DNA of 64,000 nucleotides from Paenibacillus taichungensis (GCF_003287275.1 NZ_QEVW01000025.1:62001-126000), one strand, 5' to 3'. Shown: positions 33,383 to 41,781, numbered from the stretch's first letter. Translations and numbers: made by a program. The notes: generated by a model from the sequence alone, not told the origin.

Positions 33383-33432
33383 GAAAATTATTTTTATTAA
33401 ATTATTATAAATAAAGAAAATTATTTTTATAA
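33383..33432 (-). promoter_or_regulatory. Paired operator-like repeats upstream of rpiR-nagB-nagA
   Basis: GAAAATTATTTTTAT occurs at 33383-33397 and again at 33416-33430. The two copies are 33 bp apart, close to three helical turns, and each is close to a palindrome (AAAATTATTTT). They lie within 65 bp upstream of the regulator start, as expected for autoregulation by the SIS-domain regulator. Confidence 0.6.
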
Positions 33433-33608
33433 TTTCATTTTAATCAATACGTTGTTGCAAATCAAGAGGATTTTAACCATGTATTCGCTGTATGTATGAT
33501 GAATTTTAAAAAGGTATCTTCTTGCTTAAGGAATGGGATTCCGCTTATATTGGAGATAAACCTTGAATTGAATGTGGACATTTCATTTCTACGGAAGGAG
33601 TACACTTG

Positions 33609-33965
33609 ATGAATCAACGACAACGTCAAAAAATGATTCCTTCCACCTGGATTATTGCCATAAAACAATCCGAAGCTCGTAAATACTATGCCCTCTATGC
33701 CGTCGACTGGAAGCGCGGAGCGCGACTGAGCTGGGAAGGTTGGAATAACCTCGCAGACTTGCTGCAATTTCATATTCCAATCAAACGTAAAACTGGTGCT
33801 ACAAAATCTACGTCCCAGCCTGCTGCCAAAATCGCGAAAAAAGCACTCTATCTGCATCTAGACGAAACACAATACGGGGAATTGGAGCAGCTTTTCTATC
33901 AACCTTTTTCAAAGAAACAATGGAAATCCTTTATTGAGGTGCATTCAATAACCATATGTAGGTGA
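33609..33965 (+). CDS. Hypothetical protein (118 aa)
   Basis: I do not recognise this protein. It has 118 residues, starting MNQRQRQKMIPSTWIIAIKQ; a Lys/Ser/Thr/Gln-rich linker in the middle (KRKTGATKSTSQPAAKIAKK) separates two more ordered parts. The second part (LYLHLDETQYGELEQLFYQPFSKKQWKSFIEV) looks alpha-helical. GGAAGGAGTACACTTG precedes the ATG at 33609; a TTG one codon upstream is also in frame. It is divergent from the nag operon and is followed by the structured leader of the next small gene. Confidence 0.65.
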   Translation: MNQRQRQKMIPSTWIIAIKQSEARKYYALYAVDWKRGARLSWEGWNNLADLLQFHIPIKRKTGATKSTSQPAAKIAKKALYLHLDETQYGELEQLFYQPFSKKQWKSFIEVHSITICR

Positions 33966-34000
33966 ACCCTTATGCCATATACGATTACGGTTGTGATTTC

Positions 34001-34075
34001 CATCACGCTCTGCCCGTAGCAATCTGCACCCTTGGGATTTCTGCGGGCTGAGCCTTTTCCCAAGGGAGCGTGATG
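34001..34075 (+). ncRNA. Structured leader RNA, possible pseudoknot that hides a ribosome site
   Basis: CATCACGCTC (34001-34010) pairs perfectly with GAGCGTGATG (34066-34075). Inside it, CCCTTGGGA (34029-34037) pairs with TCCCAAGGG (34058-34066). GCCCG (34012-34016) can also pair with CGGGC (34044-34048), crossing the second stem as an H-type pseudoknot. The Shine-Dalgarno AAGGGAG (34062-34068) of the next gene lies inside the stems and its ATG follows 5 nt after. This suggests translational control of that gene by a ligand, a protein or temperature. I cannot match it to a known riboswitch. Confidence 0.5.
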
Positions 34076-34079
34076 ATCC

Positions 34080-34322
34080 ATGAAATCTCAGCAAAGAAAT
34101 CAAGCCTATTACAGGCATCACAGAAAGCGTGTTATTCAACGTAAAAAACAGCTTGCTGTACGATACGATTGGTCCTACAAGTTCGAAGGTATTTTTGCAA
34201 AAGGAAAAATACATTGTTCCTGTAGATGGTGCTGCGAAAAGACAAAGCGGCTAGGCTATCGAAAATCTGAGCTAACCAGAATAGCGGACTGCAATCAGCA
34301 GCTTCTGAATCCAGACTTCTGA
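34080..34322 (+). CDS. Small basic Cys-rich protein (80 aa)
   Basis: An 80-residue basic protein. It starts with a His/Arg/Lys-rich helix (YYRHHRKRVIQRKKQLAVRY) and continues with GIFAKGKIHCSCRWCCEKTK and LGYRKSELTRIADCNQQL. The HCSCxWC core resembles a family of small Bacillota proteins that I recall without known function; the cysteines (CxCxxCC) could bind zinc, and the charge suggests nucleic-acid or ribosome contact. The ribosome site AAGGGAG is buried in the leader hairpins, so expression is probably controlled at translation. A strong terminator follows. Confidence 0.65.
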   Translation: MKSQQRNQAYYRHHRKRVIQRKKQLAVRYDWSYKFEGIFAKGKIHCSCRWCCEKTKRLGYRKSELTRIADCNQQLLNPDF

Positions 34323-34335
34323 GAATATCCATTCA

Positions 34336-34376
34336 AAACAAGCGATTCCTTCACGTAAGGAATTCGCTTGTTTTTG
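34336..34376 (+). terminator. Terminator of the small Cys-rich gene
   Basis: AACAAGCGATTCCTT pairs with AAGGAATTCGCTTGTT around a short loop, followed by TTTTT. Confidence 0.85.
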
Positions 34377-34390
34377 CTTTCCACCTAAAA

Positions 34391-34440
34391 CAAAAAAGTC
34401 TTTCCCCATTCTTCATCATGAAGAATAGAAAAAGACTTTC
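34391..34440 (-). terminator. Terminator of gerE
   Basis: On the minus strand AAAGTCTTTTTCTATTCTTCAT pairs imperfectly with ATGAAGAATGGGGAAAGACTTT, followed by TTTTGTTTT. Confidence 0.75.
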
Positions 34441-34471
34441 ATGCTGCTTCAATCAACTGTGCAGTATCGCG

Positions 34472-34696
34472 TCAGATCTTCAGTTCTCCGAGCTTAATCA
34501 GCTCTACAACTGCTTGCGAACGACCCTTAACATTGAGTTTTTGCATCACATTCGAAATATGGTTACGCACCGTTTTCTCGCTGATGAATAACTGCCCTGC
34601 GATGTCACGCGTCGTTTTGTCCTGAACCAGTAATTCGAATACTTCGCGTTCACGGTGGGTCAACAGAAATTTGCTTTTATGATCGATACCCTTCAA
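34472..34696 (-). CDS. gerE: Spore coat transcription regulator GerE
   Basis: A 74-residue LuxR-type HTH protein, the same length as B. subtilis GerE. The stretch LLTHREREVFELLVQDKTTRDI, then LFISEKTVRNHISNVMQKLNVKGRSQAVVEL, is nearly identical to that protein as I recall it. GerE is the last regulator of the mother-cell programme; with sigma-K it controls late coat and crust genes. The start codon is TTG at 34696, preceded by GGAGGGGTGAACA. A sigma-K-like promoter lies upstream. It may also control the spore-glycan cluster further right, although no GerE sites were assigned. Confidence 0.95.
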   Translation of the reverse strand: MKGIDHKSKFLLTHREREVFELLVQDKTTRDIAGQLFISEKTVRNHISNVMQKLNVKGRSQAVVELIKLGELKI

Positions 34697-34757
34697 TGTT
34701 CACCCCTCCTTGCTCGGGTTGTGTTGGTGTAACAAGGTTAAGGGGATACAGTCAACT

Positions 34758-34786
34758 CATCTTATGTAAGGTCAAGGGCGTTGGTT
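34758..34786 (-). promoter_or_regulatory. Possible sigma-K promoter of gerE
   Basis: On the minus strand AACC (34783-34786) and CATAAGATG (34758-34766) are 16 bp apart, close to the sigma-K pattern mACm / CATAnnnTA except for the last base. In B. subtilis gerE is also read by sigma-K. Confidence 0.45.
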
Positions 34787-34939
34787 CAGTTTTATCAAAA
34801 AAATGGGCAGTGAATTGCAATTTGGATGAATAATCACTATGTAGGTACAAACGTAGTAAGCGGAAGTCGCAAATTGGGGACTAAGTATCATCTAAGCATA
34901 CTATGTATCATTTTATTCATCGTTATTTTCAATAACCTT

Positions 34940-34990
34940 TTAAAAACAAACATGCCTCTGCGACTAATGTTGACCACCAGCGCAAAGGCA
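34940..34990 (-). terminator. Terminator of the YhcN/YlaJ-like gene
   Basis: On the minus strand TGCCTTTGCG pairs with CGCAGAGGCA around a long loop, followed by TGTTTGTTTTT. Confidence 0.7.
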
Positions 34991-35006
34991 TATTGTTCAA
35001 CCTAAA

Positions 35007-35966
35007 TTACCGATTCATGCGGTTCATCATGCCATCGTTGTTGTTACGATTCATGATGCCATCATCAAGCACGCCGTCACGGTGATTGGTGTTCAACGCA
35101 TTCGTTGGGAAAATACGTTCAACCATCGATTGGAACGTATTAATCATGCCGCTAACCGGTTTGCCGTTACGGATATCTGTGGAATAACTTTCCACATGTT
35201 GTACAAAGTCCGGGTTAGCTGACACGTATACGTTCTCCACGTGAGGTGCAAATTGCTTGATTTTCGCTGAGATTTTAGATTTAATCTCTTCGGGTGTGTT
35301 GTCATCCGTGCTGTCAATACGTGAAGTTTCACTCTTCATCCCATAGTGACCATCAGTCATTGTACGTGCATTTCCACTATTCGTCAGACCACGCATCATG
35401 CCATAAGATCCCGTTCCCATGGTTCCATAGATGCTGCGGTCATTGCCCATGTGGCTGCGATCCGTAGCTGCATTGGTGTTCAGCCCCGGAGCTATGCCGC
35501 TGGTGCTATATGGAGACATAGTTCCATTACCACCATGTACACGCAACCCGCCCATATCTTGGTTGTAGCTTTCTGTACGCATAGTACCGTTCGCACGGTT
35601 ACGCAAAGATTTGCTTTCCAATTTGCCAGCGTGACCATCTGTCAAACGGACTGCAACATATGCATTACGATCAGTCAGCATAACATTTGCGGACTTCACT
35701 TCCTTCATTTCCGTAATGCGTTTAGCCAACTCGTCACTTGATTTCAGGTTAGTGACGTTATGCGTACGATAGCTTTTCGCACGGATACCATCCATCCCAT
35801 TGGACTCAACACCATAACGGTTAATGCCTTTCACTTCGTGACGAACACTTTGGGTGTGCAGATTGTTATCTTTTGTGCTCGTTCCACAACCCGTCAATCC
35901 AGCCATTACAAAGATTGCAGTAGACAAAGATAAGCTGATTGCTGTCGCCTTTTTGGCTGCTGGCAT
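35007..35966 (-). CDS. YhcN/YlaJ-family spore lipoprotein
   Basis: A 319-residue lipoprotein. The signal peptide ends in a lipobox (LTGC), so the mature protein is lipid-anchored, in this family on the spore inner membrane. The YhcN/YlaJ domain begins with SSDELAKRITEMKEVKSANVMLTDRNAYVAVRL. A Met/Gly/Asn/Ser-rich low-complexity middle (about residues 115-215, e.g. NGTMSPYSTSG) is followed by a second similar segment, EEIKSKISAKIKQFAPHVENVYVSANPDF. The C-terminus repeats NRNNNDGMMNRMNR. Family members are made in the forespore and affect germination or outgrowth. The start follows GGAGGATGAGAC. Confidence 0.85.
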   Translation of the reverse strand: MPAAKKATAISLSLSTAIFVMAGLTGCGTSTKDNNLHTQSVRHEVKGINRYGVESNGMDGIRAKSYRTHNVTNLKSSDELAKRITEMKEVKSANVMLTDRNAYVAVRLTDGHAGKLESKSLRNRANGTMRTESYNQDMGGLRVHGGNGTMSPYSTSGIAPGLNTNAATDRSHMGNDRSIYGTMGTGSYGMMRGLTNSGNARTMTDGHYGMKSETSRIDSTDDNTPEEIKSKISAKIKQFAPHVENVYVSANPDFVQHVESYSTDIRNGKPVSGMINTFQSMVERIFPTNALNTNHRDGVLDDGIMNRNNNDGMMNRMNR

Positions 35967-36086
35967 GTCTCATCCTCCAATTATGTTGGTTTTGGTCACA
36001 AGGATAGGATGCTCTTCTGTACAAAGCGATATGCTGAAAGGATATGGAACATTAGCCTCCTTTATCTGGGCTCATACATTTCACAT

Positions 36087-36130
36087 AAAAAAATAAAAAA
36101 GCGGTGCTTGCACAAAGTGCAGCACCGCTC
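36087..36130 (-). terminator. Terminator of the GldA/F/G-like ABC operon
   Basis: On the minus strand AGCGGTGCTGCAC pairs with GTGCAAGCACCGCT around TTT, followed by TTTTTATTTTTTT. Confidence 0.85.
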
Positions 36131-36194
36131 CATAAAACTTTGTATTTCCCATTCTAGTGTGAATCTTCATTATCATGTTGAAGGAGCTATTCAC

Positions 36195-37214
36195 TTACTT
36201 GGATGTGGGGGAGGAATTCGCATCAGCATCATCTCTACTCGAAGAAGATGTTGCATCTGATTCTAATTTTTTGATCGAATTCGGAAATTGCTCTGCTTCC
36301 TTCAGACTAGCTGCATCCATCGGATAGGCCCACTGACCGTCAGGTGTGATTACCCAGATCTGATCCGGTTCTGATGGAATAGTAAGCCCACGGTACACAT
36401 CCGTAACAGCTTCTCCATTAACCGTCTGCTCAACGGATAAAGTAAAGCGTGGCACGGTTCCCTTCAGTTCAGAAGCTTTGCGCACATCGTCAGCCGTGGA
36501 CAGGTTCTTAATTTTGCCAATCAGAGATACAGCATCGGTAGCTTCAATAGCTTCACCATTAAGCGTCCACGTCTGCTCTGCCGCACCCTCCTCTGACGAA
36601 GATTTGAGCATCCAGGTGGCTGCTTCGCCTTCCCATTCCAATGTAGTGACATTAGTTTCATCCAGATTAAACGGAGTCGTATCCAGCAGATCCTGCCGTG
36701 ATAATTCTATATTGCTGATGGATTCCGTCTGTACTGCTACGACAGGTCCGGAGTCTACCCGCACATAACGAGCGTCATCTGCTGGCAATTTGCCACCGAT
36801 GCTCAGTTTGATCTCACGGTTATCCTTCAGTTGAATGTCCAGCAGCGCTGCATCTGAACCCAATCCATACTTGTCGAGATTCTTCGGCTCCTCCTCTACA
36901 ACCAGTTCCTGATTCGCGCCACTTAAGGCATCGAGCCAGCTGCTTACCGTATAACCATTCAGAGGATAAGACTTGGGTTCCACCATACTCCATACGCCAT
37001 TCTTTAGTTCCAATTGTGAAGATGAGGTTTTTGAAGCACCTGATGTATCTGTACTGTTATCATGAATCGTGATCGACTCTATATCCGAAGACTTAATACC
37101 AAGTAATTTGACCTTCTCCGCTTCCTCTTCACGAAAATAATTTTGACTGGCCGCATAGACCCACCCGATAATCAAGACCAATAAGACTAAAATCGTTGGG
37201 ACCCATTTTTTCAT
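36195..37214 (-). CDS. DUF4340 domain protein of the GldA/F/G-like system
   Basis: About 339 residues. One N-terminal membrane helix (WVPTILVLLVLIIGWVYAASQ) anchors a large extracytoplasmic domain of DUF4340 type. Visible features are ESITIHDNS, WSMVEPKSYPLNGYTVSSWLDALSG, GLGSDAALLDIQLKDNREIKLSIGG and a second copy of similar strands. The family occurs next to GldG-like proteins and has no assigned reaction. The ATG at 37214 overlaps the preceding stop (ATGA), with GGAGGCGCAGACGTGT upstream; a start at 37235 is less likely. The C-terminus is Ser/Asp-rich. Confidence 0.8.
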   Translation of the reverse strand: MKKWVPTILVLLVLIIGWVYAASQNYFREEEAEKVKLLGIKSSDIESITIHDNSTDTSGASKTSSSQLELKNGVWSMVEPKSYPLNGYTVSSWLDALSGANQELVVEEEPKNLDKYGLGSDAALLDIQLKDNREIKLSIGGKLPADDARYVRVDSGPVVAVQTESISNIELSRQDLLDTTPFNLDETNVTTLEWEGEAATWMLKSSSEEGAAEQTWTLNGEAIEATDAVSLIGKIKNLSTADDVRKASELKGTVPRFTLSVEQTVNGEAVTDVYRGLTIPSEPDQIWVITPDGQWAYPMDAASLKEAEQFPNSIKKLESDATSSSSRDDADANSSPTSK

Positions 37215-38605
37215 ACACGTCTGCGCCTCCACCATAAGAGTACACCTATCATAACAAAGATGAGCGGGAATGCGACAATCGCCACGAAGAAAATGGTTCT
37301 GGCTTGTTCACCGTCCAGATACGCCGTTTGATAACCGGTTTGCACTCGAGGCCGGATCGTTACTCCATCTTCTTTTTCACTTAGATAATTGACGGTATTC
37401 AGAATAAAATCTCGGTTACCACCGTTCACTATTTCCGAGTCCTGCATGAAAATGGATGAACCCAGAATTACAGCTTTCGGTTTGCCATCTGTTGTATCTG
37501 CCGCATATCCAAGTTCAACAGGACCTTGTACATCCTGATCCGGATCGTTGGTTGTTTCGTTTTGCAATAAACCTGCAATATTCGTCTCGCCATAACTGTC
37601 ATCGGATGAATGAATAAGCGGCGATAATGTGTATTTATCCTGCTCTTTGCTTGTCAAAGCAATGGACAAGGATAACATCGGATACAGTTTGCTTTCTGAT
37701 AGTTTATCCGTGATGGCATGTGTGCCATACTCCGGCACAACCCACAGTGGGCCCATTGTGCTGGCCTGCTGATTATCCACCATAACTGCATGCTCATCAA
37801 CCACGCCATAATCCGTCATGAGTGCATCGATATTTTTCCAAGTCAACTTCATGTCTTCGTGAAAACCGAGGGATAACAGCAATTTCCCTCCGTTACTCAA
37901 ATAAGTCCGAATAGCTTTTATTTCAGTATCACTAATATCCCGCTGTGGACCAATAATCGCGAGTACGTCCGCATCTTCTGGAACCTGACCTGCCTGATTC
38001 AGCTGAAGTTCTTCTGTCGTGATATTATTCTGTTCCAGAGATGTACGCAGCGTAGTCAGTTGATCCAGGCCAAGCTCCTCATGTCCTGTCAGGAAGACCA
38101 TCTTGTGCATCTCCGTTGAAGACAGATTCATTAGCGCTTGTGTCAACTTTTCCTCACCTGTGAACTGGTAGGATCCATCACTTCCATCCCCGACTGCCGT
38201 GAATAGACTGGCGATATCAATGACTTTATGTTGATCGCCCTGCTCCAATACAATGGAGCTGCCTGTGATACCATATTTGGAGGCCAGGGTAGGCTCCTGC
38301 GTCAGATTGTATTGCTTCATCGTCAGTTTGCTGTTGCGTTTCGTATATTCCTGAACCATATCCGATACTTCGCGGTTCAAGACCGTATTATTCGCATTTT
38401 CGACGGTTAACACCAGAATGTTGACGTCTTCTTTTACGTTTTTGATCGCGGTAAGAGACTGGTCAGACAAGGTATATTGTTTATTTGAGGTCAGATCCAG
38501 TTGGAAGCCGCCAATCGAATTCAGAAACAGGGTCAGCAAAATAAAGATGCCAATCACCGCTACAGACAGCACGGTACTGTTGGTATGACTCAACCATTTT
38601 TTCAT
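37211..38605 (-). CDS. GldG-like ABC transporter auxiliary membrane protein
   Basis: About 464 residues. N-terminal (STVLSVAVIGIFILLTLFLNSIGG) and C-terminal (FFVAIVAFPLIFVMIGVLLWW) membrane helices bracket a large outside domain. It shows the GldG/ABC auxiliary pattern: FQLDLTSNKQYTLSDQSLTAIKNVKEDVNILVL, MVFLTGHEELGLDQLTTLRTSLEQNNI, and GDADVLAIIGPQRDISDTEIKAI-like strands. In Bacteroidota GldA/F/G form an ABC complex linked to gliding; in Bacillota the substrate is unknown. The start at 38605 follows GGAGGTGAGAAG; the longer frame to 38635 starts upstream of that site. Confidence 0.8.
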   Translation of the reverse strand: MKKWLSHTNSTVLSVAVIGIFILLTLFLNSIGGFQLDLTSNKQYTLSDQSLTAIKNVKEDVNILVLTVENANNTVLNREVSDMVQEYTKRNSKLTMKQYNLTQEPTLASKYGITGSSIVLEQGDQHKVIDIASLFTAVGDGSDGSYQFTGEEKLTQALMNLSSTEMHKMVFLTGHEELGLDQLTTLRTSLEQNNITTEELQLNQAGQVPEDADVLAIIGPQRDISDTEIKAIRTYLSNGGKLLLSLGFHEDMKLTWKNIDALMTDYGVVDEHAVMVDNQQASTMGPLWVVPEYGTHAITDKLSESKLYPMLSLSIALTSKEQDKYTLSPLIHSSDDSYGETNIAGLLQNETTNDPDQDVQGPVELGYAADTTDGKPKAVILGSSIFMQDSEIVNGGNRDFILNTVNYLSEKEDGVTIRPRVQTGYQTAYLDGEQARTIFFVAIVAFPLIFVMIGVLLWWRRRRV

Positions 38606-38609
38606 CTTC

Positions 38610-39326
38610 TCACCTCCACCGCTTCCGTTCCACAATTTGAATGCTTAACAGCAGAAACACACCTGAGAGCGTCACGTAATACAATATATCTGGGCCACTA
38701 AGTACACCCTTGGTGAAACTGTCAAACCGGTTCGTTAACGCAAACGGGTCCAGCCATTGTTGTAACGCAGACCCGGAATTGCCTGCAAATGAATCAAGCA
38801 TCCACAATACGAGCAAAATAATAAAACCGGCAACCGCAGCCACCATCTGGTGCTGAGATAATGTGGAAGCAAACAGTCCAATTGCCATCATGCTTCCGCC
38901 CAGGAAAAAGAGACCCAGTGCAGACAACCATACGGATGTCAGATCCAGTTCACCAAAGAAGGACATAATAAACGGGTAAACGAGACTACACAGAATAAGT
39001 ACAACAAGAATGGCAAGTGACGCCAAATATTTACCGAAAATAATCTCTGTCACCCGTGCAGGTGAAGTCAACAACAGTTCGTCCGTTCCCTGACGGAATT
39101 CTTCTGCTACCAGACGCATCGTCAGCAACGGCACCACAAACAGCAGCATGGATAGCGTATCTCCCAGCACTAGTCGATAATCTACAATGCTTGGCTGGTA
39201 ATACACAAAGCTGGAATAGAACAGCAAACTTGTCATCAGTACATATACAGCAAAAGCAAAATAGGACGTAGGTGACAGGAAGTATGCCTGCAGTTCTTTA
39301 TTGCAAACCGCCATCATTCTTCTCAT
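38610..39326 (-). CDS. ABC-2 type permease (GldF-like)
   Basis: A 238-residue permease with six predicted membrane helices. It opens with MRRMMAVCNKELQAYFLSPTSYFAF, the typical ABC-2 N-terminus, and includes MRLVAEEFRQGTDELLLTSPARVTEIIFGKYLA, the conserved cytoplasmic coupling stretch of GldF/NosY-type permeases. It partners the ATPase encoded just upstream; its ATG overlaps that gene's stop by 4 nt (ATGA). Export or membrane remodelling is likely. Confidence 0.85.
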   Translation of the reverse strand: MRRMMAVCNKELQAYFLSPTSYFAFAVYVLMTSLLFYSSFVYYQPSIVDYRLVLGDTLSMLLFVVPLLTMRLVAEEFRQGTDELLLTSPARVTEIIFGKYLASLAILVVLILCSLVYPFIMSFFGELDLTSVWLSALGLFFLGGSMMAIGLFASTLSQHQMVAAVAGFIILLVLWMLDSFAGNSGSALQQWLDPFALTNRFDSFTKGVLSGPDILYYVTLSGVFLLLSIQIVERKRWR

Positions 39327-40462
39327 TTGGAACCCTCCCCTGTGTGGGAATCAGATGAAGCACTCCCGGACCTAGCCGATTGCTTCGAATCTGAAGTGGT
39401 TCCCAAATTGTCCTCTTCCTCTGGGACCTGACTGACGAGCTGCACTTTATCAGTTTCTGTCTCCTGTGTTTCCTGTATTGCCAGTTCCGCTTCGGATACC
39501 GTTTCCGTTGTGGTCAGCTTGAGGAAAATCTGTTCCAGACTGAGATTTTCTTTCTTCATCTCCAGAATGGGCAAGCCTGCACCAGACAAAAGGTAGAATA
39601 GTTCCTCCCGGAAATCTTCAGAAGATTCGCCGGTAAGCAGCATTTTTACCGTATCAGTAGAACCATTGGATGATTGCCCATCTGCTGCTTGAATGACTTC
39701 GCTCCGAACTTTCTCCCATGGTGTCAGCACATTATGTAATTGCTGCTCTGTGGACTTCACTTCAATGGACACCTTAAACTGATCTCCCATTGCTGAGCCA
39801 AAATGCTGCGGTGAACCATCCAATACGAGCTGCCCCTGATTAATAATCAACATGCGATTACAAAGCGTGCTCACTTCCGGCAAAATATGTGTACTAAGCA
39901 GCACTGTATGATTCTCACCCAGTTCACGGATCAGATCCCGTATCTCCATAATCTGATTTGGATCGAGTCCTGAAGTCGGCTCATCCAGCACGAGCAGATC
40001 CGGTTTGTGAATAATGGCTCCAGCCAGACCCAGACGCTGCTTGTACCCTTTGGACAGTCCGCGAACCAATTGCTTTTCACGACCTTGAAGACCCAGCCTG
40101 CTGACCATCTCACTGATCCGCAATTTCACTTCGCGTGTCGGGACATCCCTCAGATTAGCGACGAACTTCAAATAAGACTGTACCGTCATATCTGGATAAA
40201 GCGGCGGTGTCTCCGGCAGATAGCCGATCTTGGAACGAACGCTCCTGCTCTGATCGTGCACCGATATGCCATCCACTGCAATGGAGCCTGCCGTAGGATG
40301 CAAATAGCCCGTAATCATTCGCATCGTTGTGGTTTTCCCGGCACCATTCGGTCCCAAAAATCCAACAATCTCACCGCGCTCCATTGTGAAATCCAGTTGA
40401 TGCACGCCGCGCCGTCCATCAAATACTTTGCTTACCTGTTTCACTTCGAGCACATCATTCAT
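39323..40462 (-). CDS. ABC transporter ATP-binding protein (GldA-like)
   Basis: A 379-residue ATPase, longer than the usual 310. The nucleotide-binding domain has Walker A GPNGAGKTT, signature LSKGYKQR, Walker B LLVLDEPTSGLDP, and the switch His in STHILPEV. After a GldA-type regulatory extension there is a Ser/Glu/Gln-rich tail of about 65 residues (ETETDKVQLVSQVPEEEDN, SARSGSASSDSHTGEGSK) without known role. The ATG at 40462 has a close AAAGG; a GTG at 40453 with better spacing is the alternative. First gene of the four-gene exporter operon. Confidence 0.85.
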   Translation of the reverse strand: MNDVLEVKQVSKVFDGRRGVHQLDFTMERGEIVGFLGPNGAGKTTTMRMITGYLHPTAGSIAVDGISVHDQSRSVRSKIGYLPETPPLYPDMTVQSYLKFVANLRDVPTREVKLRISEMVSRLGLQGREKQLVRGLSKGYKQRLGLAGAIIHKPDLLVLDEPTSGLDPNQIMEIRDLIRELGENHTVLLSTHILPEVSTLCNRMLIINQGQLVLDGSPQHFGSAMGDQFKVSIEVKSTEQQLHNVLTPWEKVRSEVIQAADGQSSNGSTDTVKMLLTGESSEDFREELFYLLSGAGLPILEMKKENLSLEQIFLKLTTTETVSEAELAIQETQETETDKVQLVSQVPEEEDNLGTTSDSKQSARSGSASSDSHTGEGSK

Positions 40463-40701
40463 CCTTTCCCGTTAAAATACCCGTGTGCCATCATCGCTTT
40501 CTTCAGATGGTCAACACGGGAAGTTCCTTGTATCTTACGTGTTGTATCCTAAATGCAGCTTAATGTCACTTAAAAGAGAGCTTAAAAATATGTGTCTAAA
40601 ATGTGAACACCACTTCATTCACCCACACCCTGTACTCTGAGACAACGTACCTTACAGTACAGGAGCTTGAGCACCTGCACAAAAGTCAGAGGGTGAACCG
40701 T

Positions 40702-41775
40702 GTGAAAGTACTATTCACATTTTTTGTTCCAAGCGGCGGTGTGGATACTTTAAACCGATTGCGTACAGCCGTTCTGCAACGCCATGGCATCGAAGCGCAT
40801 TTATTGTATTTGTACCCTGGCTCAGGAATGCAGAACAATACCAGTACGCCGGTCTTCACCGCTTCCAGTGATGAGGAAATTCATAGTTTGATTCATCATC
40901 ATTGTTATGATGCCATTATTGTTACCTCCGATATTGCCATGCCGGGCAGATTAAGAGCCCTCGGGTATAAAGGACGCATTATCTATGAAGCACAGGGACT
41001 TGGGACGCGTGAACAGGCTATGGAAACCATTCAGTTGGGAGTACCTTATCTTCAAGCCCACTGTAATGCTGCGGTCATTCCTCCAACAGATCATTTACTG
41101 GAGCTGTTCATTCATATGTGCCCTTGGCTTCATCGGTTTGTCATTCCCAATATGCTGGATACCAATACCTTTGCCCCAATTTCGGTGGATACTCCTCCCT
41201 ATCCGGTACTTGCATGGGTAGGAAGGCTCGAACACAATAAAAACTGGCGGGAATACTTGATGATATCCAGCAAAATCATTAAGAAAATTCCGAAAGCCAG
41301 ACTATGGTTGTTTCACGATCCTACCTTGGCTAATCCGGAAGATGAGGTCATGTTCCGACACATGCTCGCCGAATACGGTCTTGAAGATCGGATTGGCATT
41401 TTTATCAATGTCCCCCATTCCGAGATGCCCACATTTTATTCCATGATTGCAGCTTCCGGGGGGATTATGCTGTCTACATCCCTGCTTGAAGGTTTTGGAT
41501 ATGCGGTTGCTGAAGCCATCAGTTGCGGCTGCCCAGTGCTCAGCACTGATTCAGATGGCGTGCGTTCCTTTATCACACATAACAAAACGGGTAAATTTTA
41601 TCCGCTTGGCAACGTGAAAGCCGCTGTATCCGAAGCAGTAGACCTTATGCGGAACAAGAAGCTGCGAGAGAATATACGTATTCAGGGCAGACAGCATATG
41701 GCCGTCTCCTTCTCACCTGATCGATACGCCGCTTCATTTCGGGAAATGATGACAGCCTTGAGTATTTTCTTCTAA
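40702..41775 (+). CDS. Family 4 glycosyltransferase
   Basis: About 357 residues in two Rossmann-like halves. The N-terminal half starts VKVLFTFFVPSGGVDTLNRLR. The C-terminal half has VLAWVGRLEHNKNWREYL, EYGLEDRIGIF, and MLSTSLLEGFGYAVAEAISCGCPVLS (the E-x7-E nucleotide-sugar motif of GT4 retaining enzymes). The start is GTG at 40702, preceded by AGAGGGTGAACC; the longer frame to 40603 adds about 33 residues unlike the family N-terminus. Acceptor and sugar are unknown. It lies alone between the divergent ABC operon and the convergent efflux gene. Confidence 0.8.
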   Translation: MKVLFTFFVPSGGVDTLNRLRTAVLQRHGIEAHLLYLYPGSGMQNNTSTPVFTASSDEEIHSLIHHHCYDAIIVTSDIAMPGRLRALGYKGRIIYEAQGLGTREQAMETIQLGVPYLQAHCNAAVIPPTDHLLELFIHMCPWLHRFVIPNMLDTNTFAPISVDTPPYPVLAWVGRLEHNKNWREYLMISSKIIKKIPKARLWLFHDPTLANPEDEVMFRHMLAEYGLEDRIGIFINVPHSEMPTFYSMIAASGGIMLSTSLLEGFGYAVAEAISCGCPVLSTDSDGVRSFITHNKTGKFYPLGNVKAAVSEAVDLMRNKKLRENIRIQGRQHMAVSFSPDRYAASFREMMTALSIFF

Positions 41776-41781
41776 ACAAAA

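Larger units (their letters stand above)
34697..35006. other. Intergenic region between gerE and the YhcN-like gene
   Basis: About 310 bases. It contains the gerE leader, a sigma-K-like promoter and the terminator of the YhcN-like gene. No coding region is supported. Confidence 0.5.

Noticed and set aside
34001..34075. Known riboswitch class (SAM, THF, ZTP, fluoride, TPP) or twister-type ribozyme
   Set aside because: The consensus bases of these classes were not found; only the paired segments are clear.
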